64,000 bases of DNA from JAKIWV01 sp963773945 (GTDB taxonomy: Archaea > Thermoplasmatota > Thermoplasmata > Lutacidiplasmatales > UBA184): NCBI GenBank assembly GCA_963773945.1, contig CAVZDD010000003.1:682001-746000 (forward strand), written 5' to 3'. The position numbers were made by a program, and so were the translations under genes. The notes under the pieces were generated by a model. The model made no database searches, was not told where the DNA came from, and saw only the letters and a list, made by a program, of their open reading frames with translations. Positions 47,207 through 57,453 of the stretch are shown one piece after another. Numbering within the stretch: position 1 is the stretch's first letter; every line of letters starts with the position of its first letter.

Positions 47207-48326
47207 ATGCGGGTCCTCTTCGTTATCGCGCACTTGGACAAGGGCGGCGGGCAGGCGATCCAGACCCTCCAGCTCTTCCGTGCGCTGCGACAGACCGTCG
47301 ACGGGCATCTCCTCTGCCTTTCGGCGAAGGGCGAGGGCTCGTCGTTCGAGTCCGAGGAGGGGGTCGAGGTCGTCGGCCCCCTCACGTTTCCCGCAGGGAT
47401 CCTCCGACTGCGTCGGGCCATTCGAGAACGGATGCCGTCCTACGACCTTCTGCAGGCTTACGACTTCTACTACGCGCTGCCGGCGGCGCGCCTCGCGCGC
47501 GCCCACCCAATCGTGGTTCGGCTAGGGGCGGACCCCGTCGAGGATTTTGCCAGTCGGTACCGCGGGGTCGGGCGGACCTGGATGCGAGTCTGGAATCCCT
47601 GGCTGTACGCCGACACGAAGGTCGTGGTTAACGCCGACCATCTCCTCGCGACGTTCCCCCCCGGCAAAGCGGTGACGATCGAGAACGGCGTCGACACGTC
47701 CCGCTTCGCGGCCGCCCCACGAACCGAAGAGGCCCGCTCGGAGCTGAACCTCCCGTCGGGTGTTCCCCTGCTCGCCTTTACCGGCAAGATCGTTCCCCGA
47801 AAGAACCTGGAAGACCTCTACACGTTGCTGCGTAGCGAGCCGGAGTTCCACCTGCTCTTGGTGGGGGCGCAATCGGAGCCGTACTACGGTGACCACTACT
47901 TTCGACGTCTCTGCGCCGAATACGCCGACGTGCTCCCCCGGGTCCACGCCGTGGGGGAGGTTTCCATGGGACAGGTCCCACGGTACCTGGAAGCCACCGA
48001 CGTGTTTGTCTTCCCCTCCCATCTGGAGGGAATGCCGAACTCGGTGCTCGAGGCGATGGCGGCAGGACTGCCCGGTGGTCGCCTCCGATTACCCCGCTCA
48101 TCGACAGCTCGTCACGCCGGAGACGGGTTTTCTTTACCGGTCCCCAGGGGAGTTGCGCGACGCCGTCCGGCGTCTCGTCACGGATGCGACGCTGCGCCGG
48201 ACGATGGGACAGCGCGGGCGGGAGCGCGTGGCCGCGCGTTTTAGCATCGACGCGGCGGTTCGGGCCTACCTGGCCCTCTATTCCGAGGTAATCGCTGGCC
48301 GACGGAAGAGCGGGCTTAGCCGGTAG
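47207..48326 (+). CDS. GT4-family glycosyltransferase, copy 1 (frameshifted)
   Basis: ATG 47207 begins MRVLFVIAHLDKGGGQAIQT, the GT-B N-terminal loop. The acceptor-side half runs through IENGVDTSRF. The donor domain begins LLAFTGKIVPRKNLEDLY, with FVFPSHLEGMPNSVLEAMAAG (the EX7E motif). At a CCC run (48071-48073) one extra base breaks the frame; the next frame reads PVVASDYPAHRQLV and continues to the stop at 48326. Restored length is 373 residues, the normal GT4 size. It adds a sugar from a nucleotide or lipid-linked donor during glycan assembly. It lies in a run of glycan genes with an epimerase and a second GT4. Confidence 0.78.
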
Positions 48327-48609
48327 TCTGCCGAGAGCAGGACCCCGAGATTCCCCCACGGCCTCGAGTCTTCCTAGCTGTTAGGGTACAGTCGGGTCGG
48401 CGGGCCCTTTCGGACGCCGGAGAACTCCGGAAACCGGCGCGGAATCTGGTCTTTCGATTCGGCGGCAACACCGCAATGGGCCACCGCGTAAACGTCGAAC
48501 GAACCCTTCGTTTGGGCGCCCAAAGGCTTAGAAAGTGTCGGCGGGGTAGTAGGGCCACGGCGCAGTGCGAAACGATGGGACCCACATTCAACAAGGACGC
48601 CGTCGGTGA

Positions 48610-49491
48610 TTGGCCGTGAAGCTGCTCCTCACCGGCGCCGCGGGATTTATCGGCGCCCACTGCGTGAGATACTTCACGGATCAGGGCCTCGAGGTCGTGG
48701 CCACCGACATTCGGGCCGGAAAGGGGGTGCTCCCCCTCGATGTGTCGGACTCGTCCGCGGTGCGGTCGATGATCTCGGAGGTCCGGCCCCAGGCGATTCT
48801 CCACATGGCGGCACTCGCGTCGGTGCCGGAATGTGAATCCAATCCGGCGGTCTGCTGGAAGACCAACCTTCAGGGCACCGTGAACGTGGCCAAGGAATCC
48901 GGGCCGGTGGGCGCCCGGATCGTTTTCTTCTCGTCGGCCGCCGTCTACGGACTGCCCCCGGTCCTACCCACCCCCGTCTCGACCCGCCTCGCCCCCATCA
49001 ACCTCTACGGGCTCTCCAAAGGAGCGGGGGAACTGGCGGTTCGGGGGTACGCCGCGGACCACGTCGTGCTCCGGCTGTTCAACATTTACGGCGAAGGGTG
49101 CGCCCGGTCGTATGTCATTCCGGACATGGTTCAGAAGCTCCGCAACGCGAAGGGCGACCTCTTGCTCCAGGGTACGGGCAACGAGTCGCGCGACTTCCTC
49201 TACATCTCCGACTTGCTTCGGTTGATCGAGAAGGCCCTGTCCGTTCCCGCTGGATCCGTGTTCAACGCGGGGTCGGGAAAGACCATCACGATTCGCGACC
49301 TGGCCTTGAACGTTGCCCGACTGGCCGACCGACCGGACCAAGTGTTCCGGTTCGCCGGTCCGCGCCTCGGCGACTTCCCGATCAACTTCGCGGACATCTC
49401 ACCGGGGAACGTGCCGCCCGGCTGGAGCCCGGAGGTCCCGCTGGACGAGGGGCTCCGGCGGATGATTCGGGAACACGACCAGATGGGCTGA
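48610..49491 (+). CDS. NAD-dependent sugar-nucleotide epimerase/dehydratase (extended SDR)
   Basis: A 293-residue protein with the Rossmann motif KLLLTGAAGFIGAHCVRYF, SSAAVYG (active-site Ser), YGLSKGAGEL (Tyr-x3-Lys) and RLFNIYGEGCARSYVIPDM. SRDFLYISDLLRLIEKAL and AGSGKTITIRDL are the C-terminal substrate-domain landmarks. It is shorter than most epimerases. The start is TTG 48610 or GTG 48616. The exact substrate is not decided; the family includes UDP-hexose 4-epimerases and 4,6-dehydratases. It lies between two GT4 glycosyltransferases in a plus-strand run, with 121 bases to the next gene. Confidence 0.8.
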   Translation: MAVKLLLTGAAGFIGAHCVRYFTDQGLEVVATDIRAGKGVLPLDVSDSSAVRSMISEVRPQAILHMAALASVPECESNPAVCWKTNLQGTVNVAKESGPVGARIVFFSSAAVYGLPPVLPTPVSTRLAPINLYGLSKGAGELAVRGYAADHVVLRLFNIYGEGCARSYVIPDMVQKLRNAKGDLLLQGTGNESRDFLYISDLLRLIEKALSVPAGSVFNAGSGKTITIRDLALNVARLADRPDQVFRFAGPRLGDFPINFADISPGNVPPGWSPEVPLDEGLRRMIREHDQMG

Positions 49492-49612
49492 GGGCGACGG
49501 TGCGGATCCTCTCCCCGGTCGCGGACCACCCTGATGAAGACCCTCGTTCTCTCTCGAACCCCTTCCGACGAATTGGTGGAGCCCCCGGCCTGTGCGAGGC
49601 GGTAGCGGCCCC

Positions 49613-50824
49613 GTGAAGGTCTGCTTTCTCGCTCCGGAACTGCTGCCCAACCGCGGGGGAGTCGGAAGCTATTCGATCGGTCTGATTCGGGAGCTCTCCA
49701 AGCGGCTCGAAGTGGTCGTCGTATCCCCCCGTCGGTGGGAGGGTTCCGAAACGTACGGAGCCCCCGAGATCGAGGCGTATTTCGACCACAAGGTGCGGGC
49801 GATGGTGATCTCGGAGTCGCGCGACAATTTCGTGTACAACGCGCGATTCCAGATGGCGCTGGTGCGAGAGTTTCCGGCCTTGGAGCGGGCCGAGCGGTTC
49901 GACCTGGTTCACTCGCAACACGCTCACATGCCAGACCTCCTATCAGGCGCATTGAATCCCAAGCCGCCGACGGTCCGTACGGTCCACAGCACGATCGAGG
50001 GTCAGCGGGACGGAATTCGAGAAGCCGACCTCCAGGGAGGGGGGCGGGAGACGGCCGACCAGTGGCAGGTCGCGTTGGGACCCTTCCTTGCCGGGGCCGA
50101 GCGCTCGGTCCTGGGGCGACGCGGCGACCAATACATTGCCGTCTCCGATTGGACGCGGGGCCAGCTGATGGACCTCGGGATTGCGTCCGACCGTATCCGG
50201 GTCGCGCACTGCGGCGTGGACCCCAGCCAGTTCCGGCCCGACCTCCGGGAACCGGAGCTACTCAAGACCAACGGCGCACGGCATGTCGTACTTTTTCCGA
50301 GCCGCCTGACCCTGATCCGGGGATCCGCGGTTCTGGCCAAGGCGATCCCCGCGATCGTGTCGGCCGTTCCGGATACGGTGTTCGTCATCACCGGGCGGAA
50401 GATGGATGACTTCCGACGGGTCCTCCCGCTGCCACTGGAGTTCCAGAAGCACGTCCGGTTCCTCGGCCACCAGCCGTACGACCGCCTCCCGGTGATCTAT
50501 TCCTCCTCCGACGTCGTCGTGGTCCCAACGTTCTACGACAATTTCCCCATTCGAGTGCTCGAGGCCCTCTCGTCCGGAATTCCGGTGGTGGCGAGCCCCG
50601 TCGGGGGGATTCCGGAGGTTGTCCTCTCCGAAACCACCGGCCTCCTGGTTCCGACTGGCTCCGCTCCGGCACTCGCCGAAGCGGTGATCCGGCTCCTCCG
50701 AGACGAGGACCTCCGGGACCGACTGGGTCGGCAGGGGCGGACTCTGGTGGCCGAGAAGTTCACCTGGCGGCAGGCGGCGGACCGGACCTTTGAGGCGTAC
50801 CAGGCTGCCGCGAGCGCCGGGTAG
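49613..50824 (+). CDS. GT4-family glycosyltransferase, copy 2
   Basis: GTG 49613 begins VKVCFLAPELLPNRGGVGSYS, the GT-B acceptor loop. It continues VHSQHAHMPDLLSG and TVHSTIEGQRDG, and RIRVAHCGVDPSQF marks the inter-domain linker. The donor domain has VLFPSRLTLIRGSAVLAKAI, VVVPTFYDNFPIRVLEALSSG (EX7E) and GIPVVASPVGGIPEVV. At 403 residues it is a complete GT4 enzyme and unbroken. It would transfer a hexose or similar to a growing glycan. No membrane helix is present; it acts on the cytoplasmic face. Confidence 0.83.
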   Translation: MKVCFLAPELLPNRGGVGSYSIGLIRELSKRLEVVVVSPRRWEGSETYGAPEIEAYFDHKVRAMVISESRDNFVYNARFQMALVREFPALERAERFDLVHSQHAHMPDLLSGALNPKPPTVRTVHSTIEGQRDGIREADLQGGGRETADQWQVALGPFLAGAERSVLGRRGDQYIAVSDWTRGQLMDLGIASDRIRVAHCGVDPSQFRPDLREPELLKTNGARHVVLFPSRLTLIRGSAVLAKAIPAIVSAVPDTVFVITGRKMDDFRRVLPLPLEFQKHVRFLGHQPYDRLPVIYSSSDVVVVPTFYDNFPIRVLEALSSGIPVVASPVGGIPEVVLSETTGLLVPTGSAPALAEAVIRLLRDEDLRDRLGRQGRTLVAEKFTWRQAADRTFEAYQAAASAG

Positions 50825-50945
50825 GAATCGCCTCGTCCGGATCGGTCCTCTGGGGCAGAGCGGCGCGATGGAATGGTTCCCCGGGGTCCGAACGGCCCGA
50901 ATCGTCTGTGGGGCGAATCTTGGAGACCCCGCCCGGATTCGATGC

Positions 50946-50951
50946 TTATAT
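50946..50951 (+). promoter_or_regulatory. TATA-like box upstream of GH paralogue 6
   Basis: TTATAT within GCTTATATCC lies about 64 bases before GTG 51013. It argues against the earlier in-frame start at 50908, which would lie above it. Confidence 0.4.
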
Positions 50952-51012
50952 CCGCGGGAAGCCGGTCTCACAGATTCTGTTCCGACCGAGCCGGGGGTCC
51001 GGGGACTTACGC

Positions 51013-54000
51013 GTGCCGGGGAGTCGGGGCAGAGGCGTTCGGTTGAAGGAGTTCGGGCGAGCATCGACTCAGCGGCGCCCGCCCTGGCACCGGCTGGGAG
51101 GGAGCGGGATAGGACTGGCGGGGGCTTTCCTCGTGCTCGGTTTGGTGGGGCTTCAGGGCGCCTCCTTGGGACTCGGTTCCTCCTCGATGCCCCCGGCGTT
51201 GGAATCTTCTATTTCGATTGGAAACATCACGACGGTCAATGTGAGCAACGTCGCGCTGCCAGGTCCGGGCTCCCACTTCTGGGGGATCTCGGTCGAGGGA
51301 GGCAACCCGAACCCCGACATGCCGTCGCTGAAGGGCTTCCTCAACGCGGCTCCCTTTACGGTCCTCCGGTACGGCGCGGGCTGGGTCGATGAGGAAAATT
51401 GGTCGGCGGGCTGCATCTACAACGACACTTCGGTCTGTTACCCCGTACACAACAACGTTACCGATTACGCCCAACTGTGCCTATCGTCCTCCCGGTATTA
51501 CTGTATTCTCGGCGTCCCGGCCGAGATCAACTCGGTCTCCACACTTGCGTATGAGGTGAATTGGCTCCAGAGCACGACCGGCTGGCAGCCGAACTGCTGG
51601 GCGATCGGGAACGAGCCCGAAGCGTGGAATCATTTCAACATCCCGTGGGCGTCGTGGAAGGCTAGCGATAACCGAAAGCCCACCGCGTCTCAATTCGCCC
51701 AGGTCGCGCTGAACTACACGGACACTCTGCGCTCGATTGACCCCGGCGCCTGCATCATCGGACTCGAGTCGAACGATCCGCTAGCGAACATCGAAAGCTT
51801 CACAAATGCGGTTACCTCGGCCGTCCCCAACGACACCGCGGTCTCCTTCCACTCGTACCCAGACGGCAAGTGCACTCTGGACGGGAAAACCGGTACGACC
51901 GCGCCGTTATCCCAACTTCTCTCCCCGTCTAACCTCACCCTGACCCAGGCCCTGTACAACGCCTCGGTCGCCAACGACGTGTCGGGCGTGCCCGTGTACA
52001 TCCAGGAGTTCAACATGGGAGCCGCGCACGTGCCTACCTCGTGCGGGCCGTGGGTGAACAGCTACACGGATTCCGTCTTCACCTCAGCCGTCGTCGCCCA
52101 GGCGCTCACGTACGGGGACCCCCAGCTCACGTTCTTCCATTTCGACTGCCAAACACCGGATTGCCTCGTGAACTCGACTACCGGGATTCCGTACCCCACC
52201 TACTGGCTGTACACCGACCTTCTTTCCCAGATGGACCTCGAACAGCTCCACCAGGTCAACTTCACGGCGGGAGGGAACGCTCACATGTTCGCCGTCCTGG
52301 GTGAGAACGGCACCCATGACCGAACCCTCCTGCTCTCCAATGCTCAACCCCGTGGCTGGCTCAATCTGAGCGTCTCCTCGCTCGTGCCGTCCGCCCCCAA
52401 CGACTGGGAGATGCAGACCGTCGCTCAGAATTGGAGCGCGGGATGCGCGTCGACCGGCTGCGTGACGACCTCGGGTCCCTACAACGTTTCGTCCGGTCCA
52501 ACGTACATCAAAATCCGGAACCAGAGTACCGTTCTCGTTCACTTTTGGAATCACCTACCCTTCTCCGCCAACGTGAGCTTCTCGGAGTCCGGACTCCCGG
52601 TCGGAACCACCTGGTCGGTGCAGGTCTCGGGCCAGCCCACGACGACCGCAACGGTCTCGATTTCTAGTGGAACCGACCAAACGGTCAATCTGGACGACGG
52701 GTCTTACACTTTCTCGGCGATCGACTCGAACAGCTCCTGGGCTCCCCCCACATCCTTCCCGAGCATCTTCGTGGACGGCACCCCGGAAGCGCAATCTATC
52801 GTGTTCACGCTCGTGAGCTTCCCGGTTACGTTCACGAAGACCGGCCTCCTGACCAGTGCGGAAACGGACTGGTCGGTGACGTTCAATGGCACCACGATGA
52901 CCGGCCCCACAATGACCGGTAACCCGCTGATCTTCGCCCCGGTGCCGAACGGTACGTACGCCTACTCGATCGCAGATGTGCCGGGATTTCATCAAACCAC
53001 CCTCCCGTACAGCGGCACGCTCACCGTCGACGGAGCCGCCTTGGCCGAAAGCATCGCCTTCACGCCGGTCGAGTACACCGTCACGGTTTCGGAGTCGGGA
53101 CTGCCGTCCGGTCTCTCATGGAGTGTCACGATCAACGGTACGACAATGAGCCGCACCACGGACGGGGGGACCGACACTTTCACATGGACCGGTCTCGCAA
53201 ACAACACCAGCTACCCCTACTCGGTCGCCGACAACTCCGGATGGCACCAAACGACGCTTCCCTACAGCGGCTCGATCGCGGTGAACGGAGGAACGGGGAC
53301 CATCGACGGCACCGGTATCGGCTACGCGAACACGCTGGTCTACACGGCGGTCGACTACCAAGTGGCTCTCAACGAATCGACGCTTCCCGCGGGCCTCACG
53401 TGGCAGATCGAGGTCCGCGGAGTGACGGAGCAGCTCACGACGTTCGGCGGGACGAATACGTTGTCGTGGACCGGGCTGGCGAACGGAACCTACAGCTACA
53501 GCATCACGGAGCTCTCGGGGTGGCAGCAGGGCACGCTCCCGTACACCGGCACGCTCACGGTGACCGGCGGGACCGCCCCCATCGACGGAACCGGTATCGG
53601 CTACGTGAACACGCTAGTGTACGGACAGGTGGACACCGTAACATTCAACGAGAAGGGGCTCCCGCCGGGCACCACGTGGTCCGCTAGCGTCGCGGGGGAT
53701 CCACTTAGCTCCTCCGGAACGGCGATCACGTTCCCGGCCGCCGATGGCACTTACAGTTACACGATCGGAATGGTGCCAGGCTACCACCCCGCCAAAGTGT
53801 CCGGGTCGGTTACGGTGACGGGGGTGGCCGTCCTGGTCAACGTGTCGTTCTCGCTGACGACGTACACGGTGAAATTTACGGAGACGGGACTCGCATCGGG
53901 CACGAGTTGGAGCGTGACGTACAACGGGGTGACCCAAAGCGCCGTGAAAGCGTCGATCTCGGTCACCAAAGTGGTGAACGGGACGTACAGCTACACGATC

Positions 54001-54381
54001 ACGCCGAACGCGGGCTATCAGACGACGTCCTATGCCGGCTCGGTCACGGTGGCGGGCGGTGGCCAGGGAACCGTTGCGAACACCGTGAAGGTGCCGTGGA
54101 CCGTGGTGAAGTATGCGGTGAAGTTCGCCGAGACGGGACTTCCACATAGCACGAAGTGGACGGTGACGGTGGACGGAGTGACGAAATCGAGCACCGGGAC
54201 CACGATGTCGTTCAACCTGCCCAACGGAACCTACTCATTCACCATCAAGGCGTCGGGATACTCGGAGAGTTCCAAACCCACGGACCCACTGGTCGTGAAC
54301 GGCGCGTCCGAATCCGCGACGGTGACCTTTACGGCCAGTGCGAGTCCGGCGGCCGTCGTCGGCGTTCGGAGACCGGGTTGA
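51013..54381 (+). CDS. GH79-like secreted protein with seven beta-domains (GH paralogue 6, GNEP)
   Basis: The 1122-residue protein has a Sec-type segment (GLAGAFLVLGLVGLQGASLG) 35 residues in. The barrel carries CWAIGNEPEAWNHF (acid/base Glu201), VSFHSYPDGK, and VYIQEFNMGA (nucleophile Glu332). Residues about 515-1110 form seven tandem beta-domains, each starting like FSESGLPVGTTWSVQV, ending KFAETGLPHSTKWTVTV. There is no C-terminal membrane anchor, so it is probably released or held by sugar binding. It is the largest GH paralogue, unbroken, with both catalytic acids. GTG 51013 fits the TATA box. A glycan-cleaving enzyme with a long spacer or binding array is the simplest reading. Confidence 0.78.
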   Translation: MPGSRGRGVRLKEFGRASTQRRPPWHRLGGSGIGLAGAFLVLGLVGLQGASLGLGSSSMPPALESSISIGNITTVNVSNVALPGPGSHFWGISVEGGNPNPDMPSLKGFLNAAPFTVLRYGAGWVDEENWSAGCIYNDTSVCYPVHNNVTDYAQLCLSSSRYYCILGVPAEINSVSTLAYEVNWLQSTTGWQPNCWAIGNEPEAWNHFNIPWASWKASDNRKPTASQFAQVALNYTDTLRSIDPGACIIGLESNDPLANIESFTNAVTSAVPNDTAVSFHSYPDGKCTLDGKTGTTAPLSQLLSPSNLTLTQALYNASVANDVSGVPVYIQEFNMGAAHVPTSCGPWVNSYTDSVFTSAVVAQALTYGDPQLTFFHFDCQTPDCLVNSTTGIPYPTYWLYTDLLSQMDLEQLHQVNFTAGGNAHMFAVLGENGTHDRTLLLSNAQPRGWLNLSVSSLVPSAPNDWEMQTVAQNWSAGCASTGCVTTSGPYNVSSGPTYIKIRNQSTVLVHFWNHLPFSANVSFSESGLPVGTTWSVQVSGQPTTTATVSISSGTDQTVNLDDGSYTFSAIDSNSSWAPPTSFPSIFVDGTPEAQSIVFTLVSFPVTFTKTGLLTSAETDWSVTFNGTTMTGPTMTGNPLIFAPVPNGTYAYSIADVPGFHQTTLPYSGTLTVDGAALAESIAFTPVEYTVTVSESGLPSGLSWSVTINGTTMSRTTDGGTDTFTWTGLANNTSYPYSVADNSGWHQTTLPYSGSIAVNGGTGTIDGTGIGYANTLVYTAVDYQVALNESTLPAGLTWQIEVRGVTEQLTTFGGTNTLSWTGLANGTYSYSITELSGWQQGTLPYTGTLTVTGGTAPIDGTGIGYVNTLVYGQVDTVTFNEKGLPPGTTWSASVAGDPLSSSGTAITFPAADGTYSYTIGMVPGYHPAKVSGSVTVTGVAVLVNVSFSLTTYTVKFTETGLASGTSWSVTYNGVTQSAVKASISVTKVVNGTYSYTITPNAGYQTTSYAGSVTVAGGGQGTVANTVKVPWTVVKYAVKFAETGLPHSTKWTVTVDGVTKSSTGTTMSFNLPNGTYSFTIKASGYSESSKPTDPLVVNGASESATVTFTASASPAAVVGVRRPG

Positions 54382-54515
54382 GTCGGGCCGCGGTCGCACG
54401 GTCGCCCCCGTGGAAACACGAGACACGTATCGGACCGACGTTGCCCCCCTCACGGTGCTTCTGACCCCACCCCCCCCGCAGTGGTCCGCGCGCGCAGTCG
54501 GCCGGCCTGACCGAG

Positions 54516-55944
54516 TCATCCCACTTGAGAATACCCGGCCGCGGAGCGGCTGTAGTAGAAGAAGTTCCAGCTCGGAGGCACTCCGACCGCGAACGGAATC
54601 ATGTACTCCGGTCCCGAACCGGACCGGGGCACTGAGGTTCTGGCCGGAGATCCGGAGGTGGGCGAACGAGCCGTTAAAGAAGTATTGGGAGACCGGGACC
54701 CGCGACGTGGCCTGCCATTCGATCTGGGTGTACGCCGCGACGAACGCCGGCCCGGTGTACGGGATAGCGGCCGACCAGACCGCATCCGGAGCGCTGACAT
54801 CGTGGTCGACCAGAGTGAAGACCATCTCGCCTTCCGAAGGAACGCGCGCAATCGTCAAGGACAGGACGGTGCCCGGCGGCGATACGAATCCGGAGCTTAC
54901 GATCCCGATCTGGCTCTCCTGGAAATAGAACGGGTTGCAGTTCTTGGGGACGTACCACGGCGCGATATGGCCGTGGGGGTCTAGGTCGACTCCGAGCTGG
55001 TAGAACCCGTGGCAGGACGGATAGTTCGCTCCCCCCGGATTCATCGCGTCGATCTGGACGCTCAGGATGCCGGTTCGAGGAACGTTCCAGTTGTCCAGGA
55101 GGATCGTAGAGGTCAGGATGTTGAAGCGGGGGAGCAGCGAGACGAGGACGCCGGACCCTTGACCGTAGCCGTCGCTCGGGTTCGGGGCGAATTGAGCGTT
55201 CAAGGCTTCCGCGATCTCGTACGTCGTGAGGATGTAATCGGAGTACGCGACCCTTCCCTGAGTGGTGAGAAGGAGGGATTCCGTGTACTCTCCCGCGGCC
55301 GGGACGGAGAAGCCCACGACGATGGGCTCGGCCGTTTGGTCGATAAAGACGTCCATTTTCCACGTTGCGGGAGCAGCATTCGACGGGTCCGATTGGTAGA
55401 TGTTGGCCGTCACGTACGTCCAGCCGGCCGGCTGGGCCGTGTTTAACGGTACCGCGCCCAGGTCGGTGAGATGCGCTGCGTTGGAACCGGCCCACACCTG
55501 GTCCTCTCCTACGCCGAGCAGGAGCATCGGCGATCGGTGTGATGCGAGTCCGATGAATCCGACGCCCCCGGTTCCGGTGTGAATCACCGCCTGGAGCGAA
55601 AGGAAGGTTTGGCCCGGGACGATACCGGCTGTGGCAATGTCGAGCTGGCGACCATCCCGCGCGGACGATAGCAGAGCAGGCTCACCCGAGTAGTTGAGTC
55701 GGTCCTGAACGGTGAATCCTCCGGTGATCGACCTCCACCCGTCGGACCGGAGATCCTCGAAGGTAGACACGAAGGCGAAGGCCCCGGGATCGGACGCGAC
55801 GCCGGCGGTCGCAGCATGGGAACCGAGGGTTGCAGCGCTCCGGTCGTCGGCTGGAACCGACGAGATCGTGACGAGCGGAAGCAAGAGGATCGATACGAGA
55901 ACGACTTCCAAGACCGTGCGCGTGGACCGTCGAGTCCCCGTCAC
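54516..55944 (-). CDS. Secreted lectin-like beta-sandwich protein (frameshifted near the end)
   Basis: GTG 55944 leads to a signal peptide (TVLEVVLVSILLLPLVTISS). The mature part is beta-rich, with FVSTFEDLRSDGWRSITGGF and TFLSLQAVIHTGTGGVGFIG, recalling concanavalin A-like 'domain of unknown function' lectin modules. Tyr/Trp-rich segments follow (FYQLGVDLDPHGHIAPWYV). Near 54605-54620 the frame shifts by one extra base: the continuing frame would read on into the opposite-strand GH gene, while the other reads PEYMIPFAVGVPPSWNFFYY and stops at 54516. That end is preferred. No C-terminal anchor is seen. Function unknown; sugar binding is plausible. Confidence 0.6.
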
Positions 55945-56027
55945 GACGGCGTGAAGGAAGTCCTCGTATTACTGGCCTTCTGAGAGGAAACTGGTCGAGG
56001 TGATCGCCCTTGGCGTTGGGCGATGGT

Positions 56028-56927
56028 CTACGTATCCGAGCGGCGGCGGTAGCCGTAGATCCGAGCCAGCCATCCGGATGTGAGCCAGAACAGCGATCGG
56101 CTGCCCCGCGGCAACCGGGTCGTCCAGCTGAAGTCGCCCCGAAGCACGAGGGACCCCTGCAGGCGGTTCCGGTTCCCGGCGGCGATGTGCCGCATCGGGA
56201 TCGGGGTCGCGGCTTCCACGCGAGCCATGACGTCGGTGAGGTCGAGGCCCGCAAACCGTCCGATGCGCTCGAGCGTGGCCCGCGGGTTCGTCACCAGGTC
56301 CTCGTACCGGATACGGAGGTAGCGACCCCGGTCCCGGGAGCAGAGGAGCATCGCGAGCAGGTTTCCGCCCAGCCATCGCGCGATGATGATGGGCGGAAAG
56401 TAGACCCAAGGGCCCCCCGATTCGGGGGCGTCCTTGAGCTGAGATTCCGACCAGAGCAGCGCCCGGCCGTCACGGACCAGGTGAAGGTACTTGACCGACA
56501 CTCGCCCGGGTCCGCGAAGCCGGTAGATCCATCCGCGGAGGGCTCCGAGGCTCGACTCCACGATCAAGCGGGATCCCGACTCCCTGGCCAAGGTACGGAG
56601 GAAGTCCTCTAGCGTGTCGGCATGTCGGAGGAGCGCTCGGCGGGTGACCCCCCGCGCGAACAGCGTCCGGGGCAGGGAGAGCCACTGCTCGAATCGGAGC
56701 TGTCCCTGCCGTAATTCGTCGAGACGGTGCTCCCGTTCGAAGGCGCTCCGCACCGGCGACCACAAGGCGCACTCCAGCACCGGGGTCCCGCACGAACAGA
56801 GACGCCGGGGGTCGCCCGGCGTCCAAATAGGTGTAGGAAACCGGTACAACTCCCCGGCGAAGAACACGTCCGGGCGGCCGGCCAAGAGGGCCCCGAGGGC
56901 GGTCGCTCCGGATTTGTGGTGCCCCAC
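56028..56927 (-). CDS. Sulfotransferase family protein (PAPS-dependent), copy 3; N-terminus unresolved
   Basis: The PSB loop is LLYIVGHHKSGATALGALL, with the GTG at 56927 lying inside it, so the true start must be upstream. The frame is open above 56927 but offers no good initiator, and a neighbouring frame has an ATG (57019) that would need one base shift. Later motifs are intact: KYLHLVRDGRALLWSESQ (3'-phosphate site), RIRYEDLVTNPRATLERIGRF, and the shared Cys-rich RRLCSCGTPVLECALW loop. The family is the same as copies 1 and 2. It lies on the opposite strand to sat, about 500 bases away, and next to GH paralogue 6 and the lectin-like gene. Confidence 0.75.
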   Translation of the reverse strand: MGHHKSGATALGALLAGRPDVFFAGELYRFPTPIWTPGDPRRLCSCGTPVLECALWSPVRSAFEREHRLDELRQGQLRFEQWLSLPRTLFARGVTRRALLRHADTLEDFLRTLARESGSRLIVESSLGALRGWIYRLRGPGRVSVKYLHLVRDGRALLWSESQLKDAPESGGPWVYFPPIIIARWLGGNLLAMLLCSRDRGRYLRIRYEDLVTNPRATLERIGRFAGLDLTDVMARVEAATPIPMRHIAAGNRNRLQGSLVLRGDFSWTTRLPRGSRSLFWLTSGWLARIYGYRRRSDT

Positions 56928-57453
56928 GATGTACAGCAGGTCGAGCGACGGAGGAGGCGGCGTGGGCCCAGGTTCAGAGGGCGGGACCGTAGCCGTGCAC
57001 CCCCGTCTGAATGGGACACACGGTTCCGTCAGCCTCCCGGGGAGGTCCTGACGGGTGTCCCGACCTTAACGCGAGAGGTAACCCTACTCGCGGAGCGCGC
57101 GGAAGGCCATCCCGTTCCATGATTCTACAGGACCTCGCTCGGGTTCATATGCTGGCGGCCACGCGCGCCGGAGTGCATCGACGCGGGCTCTGAAGGCTGG
57201 TGCCTTCGGGCGTTCCGAGGCCGGGGAGACTCCGACCGGGGCGTACCGTCTCCAACTCCGCCGAGAATACGTTTCCGAACCGCGGAGCACGATGGAGGCG
57301 CGGTGAGCTCGCAGACGATTCACGGCCTCCCGCCCTCCAAAAGCCTTTCAGCCCTCATGCCTGCGGCTCGGGGCCGCGAAGCTGGAACGTTCCGCGCGCG
57401 GTCCCTTCCGGGACCGGCAACGCGTCCCCGCTTACGGCGTGGTGAACACCCCT
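56928..57453. other. Divergent region between sulfotransferase 3 and sat
   Basis: 526 bases. The first about 100 may encode the missing N-terminus of sulfotransferase 3. The rest has no recognised gene. GGTGA at 57441-57445 is the ribosome site of sat. Confidence 0.45.

Noticed and set aside
54235..54515. C-terminal extension of the lectin-like gene
   Set aside because: It runs antisense to the end of GH paralogue 6; the shifted frame ending at 54516 is more protein-like.
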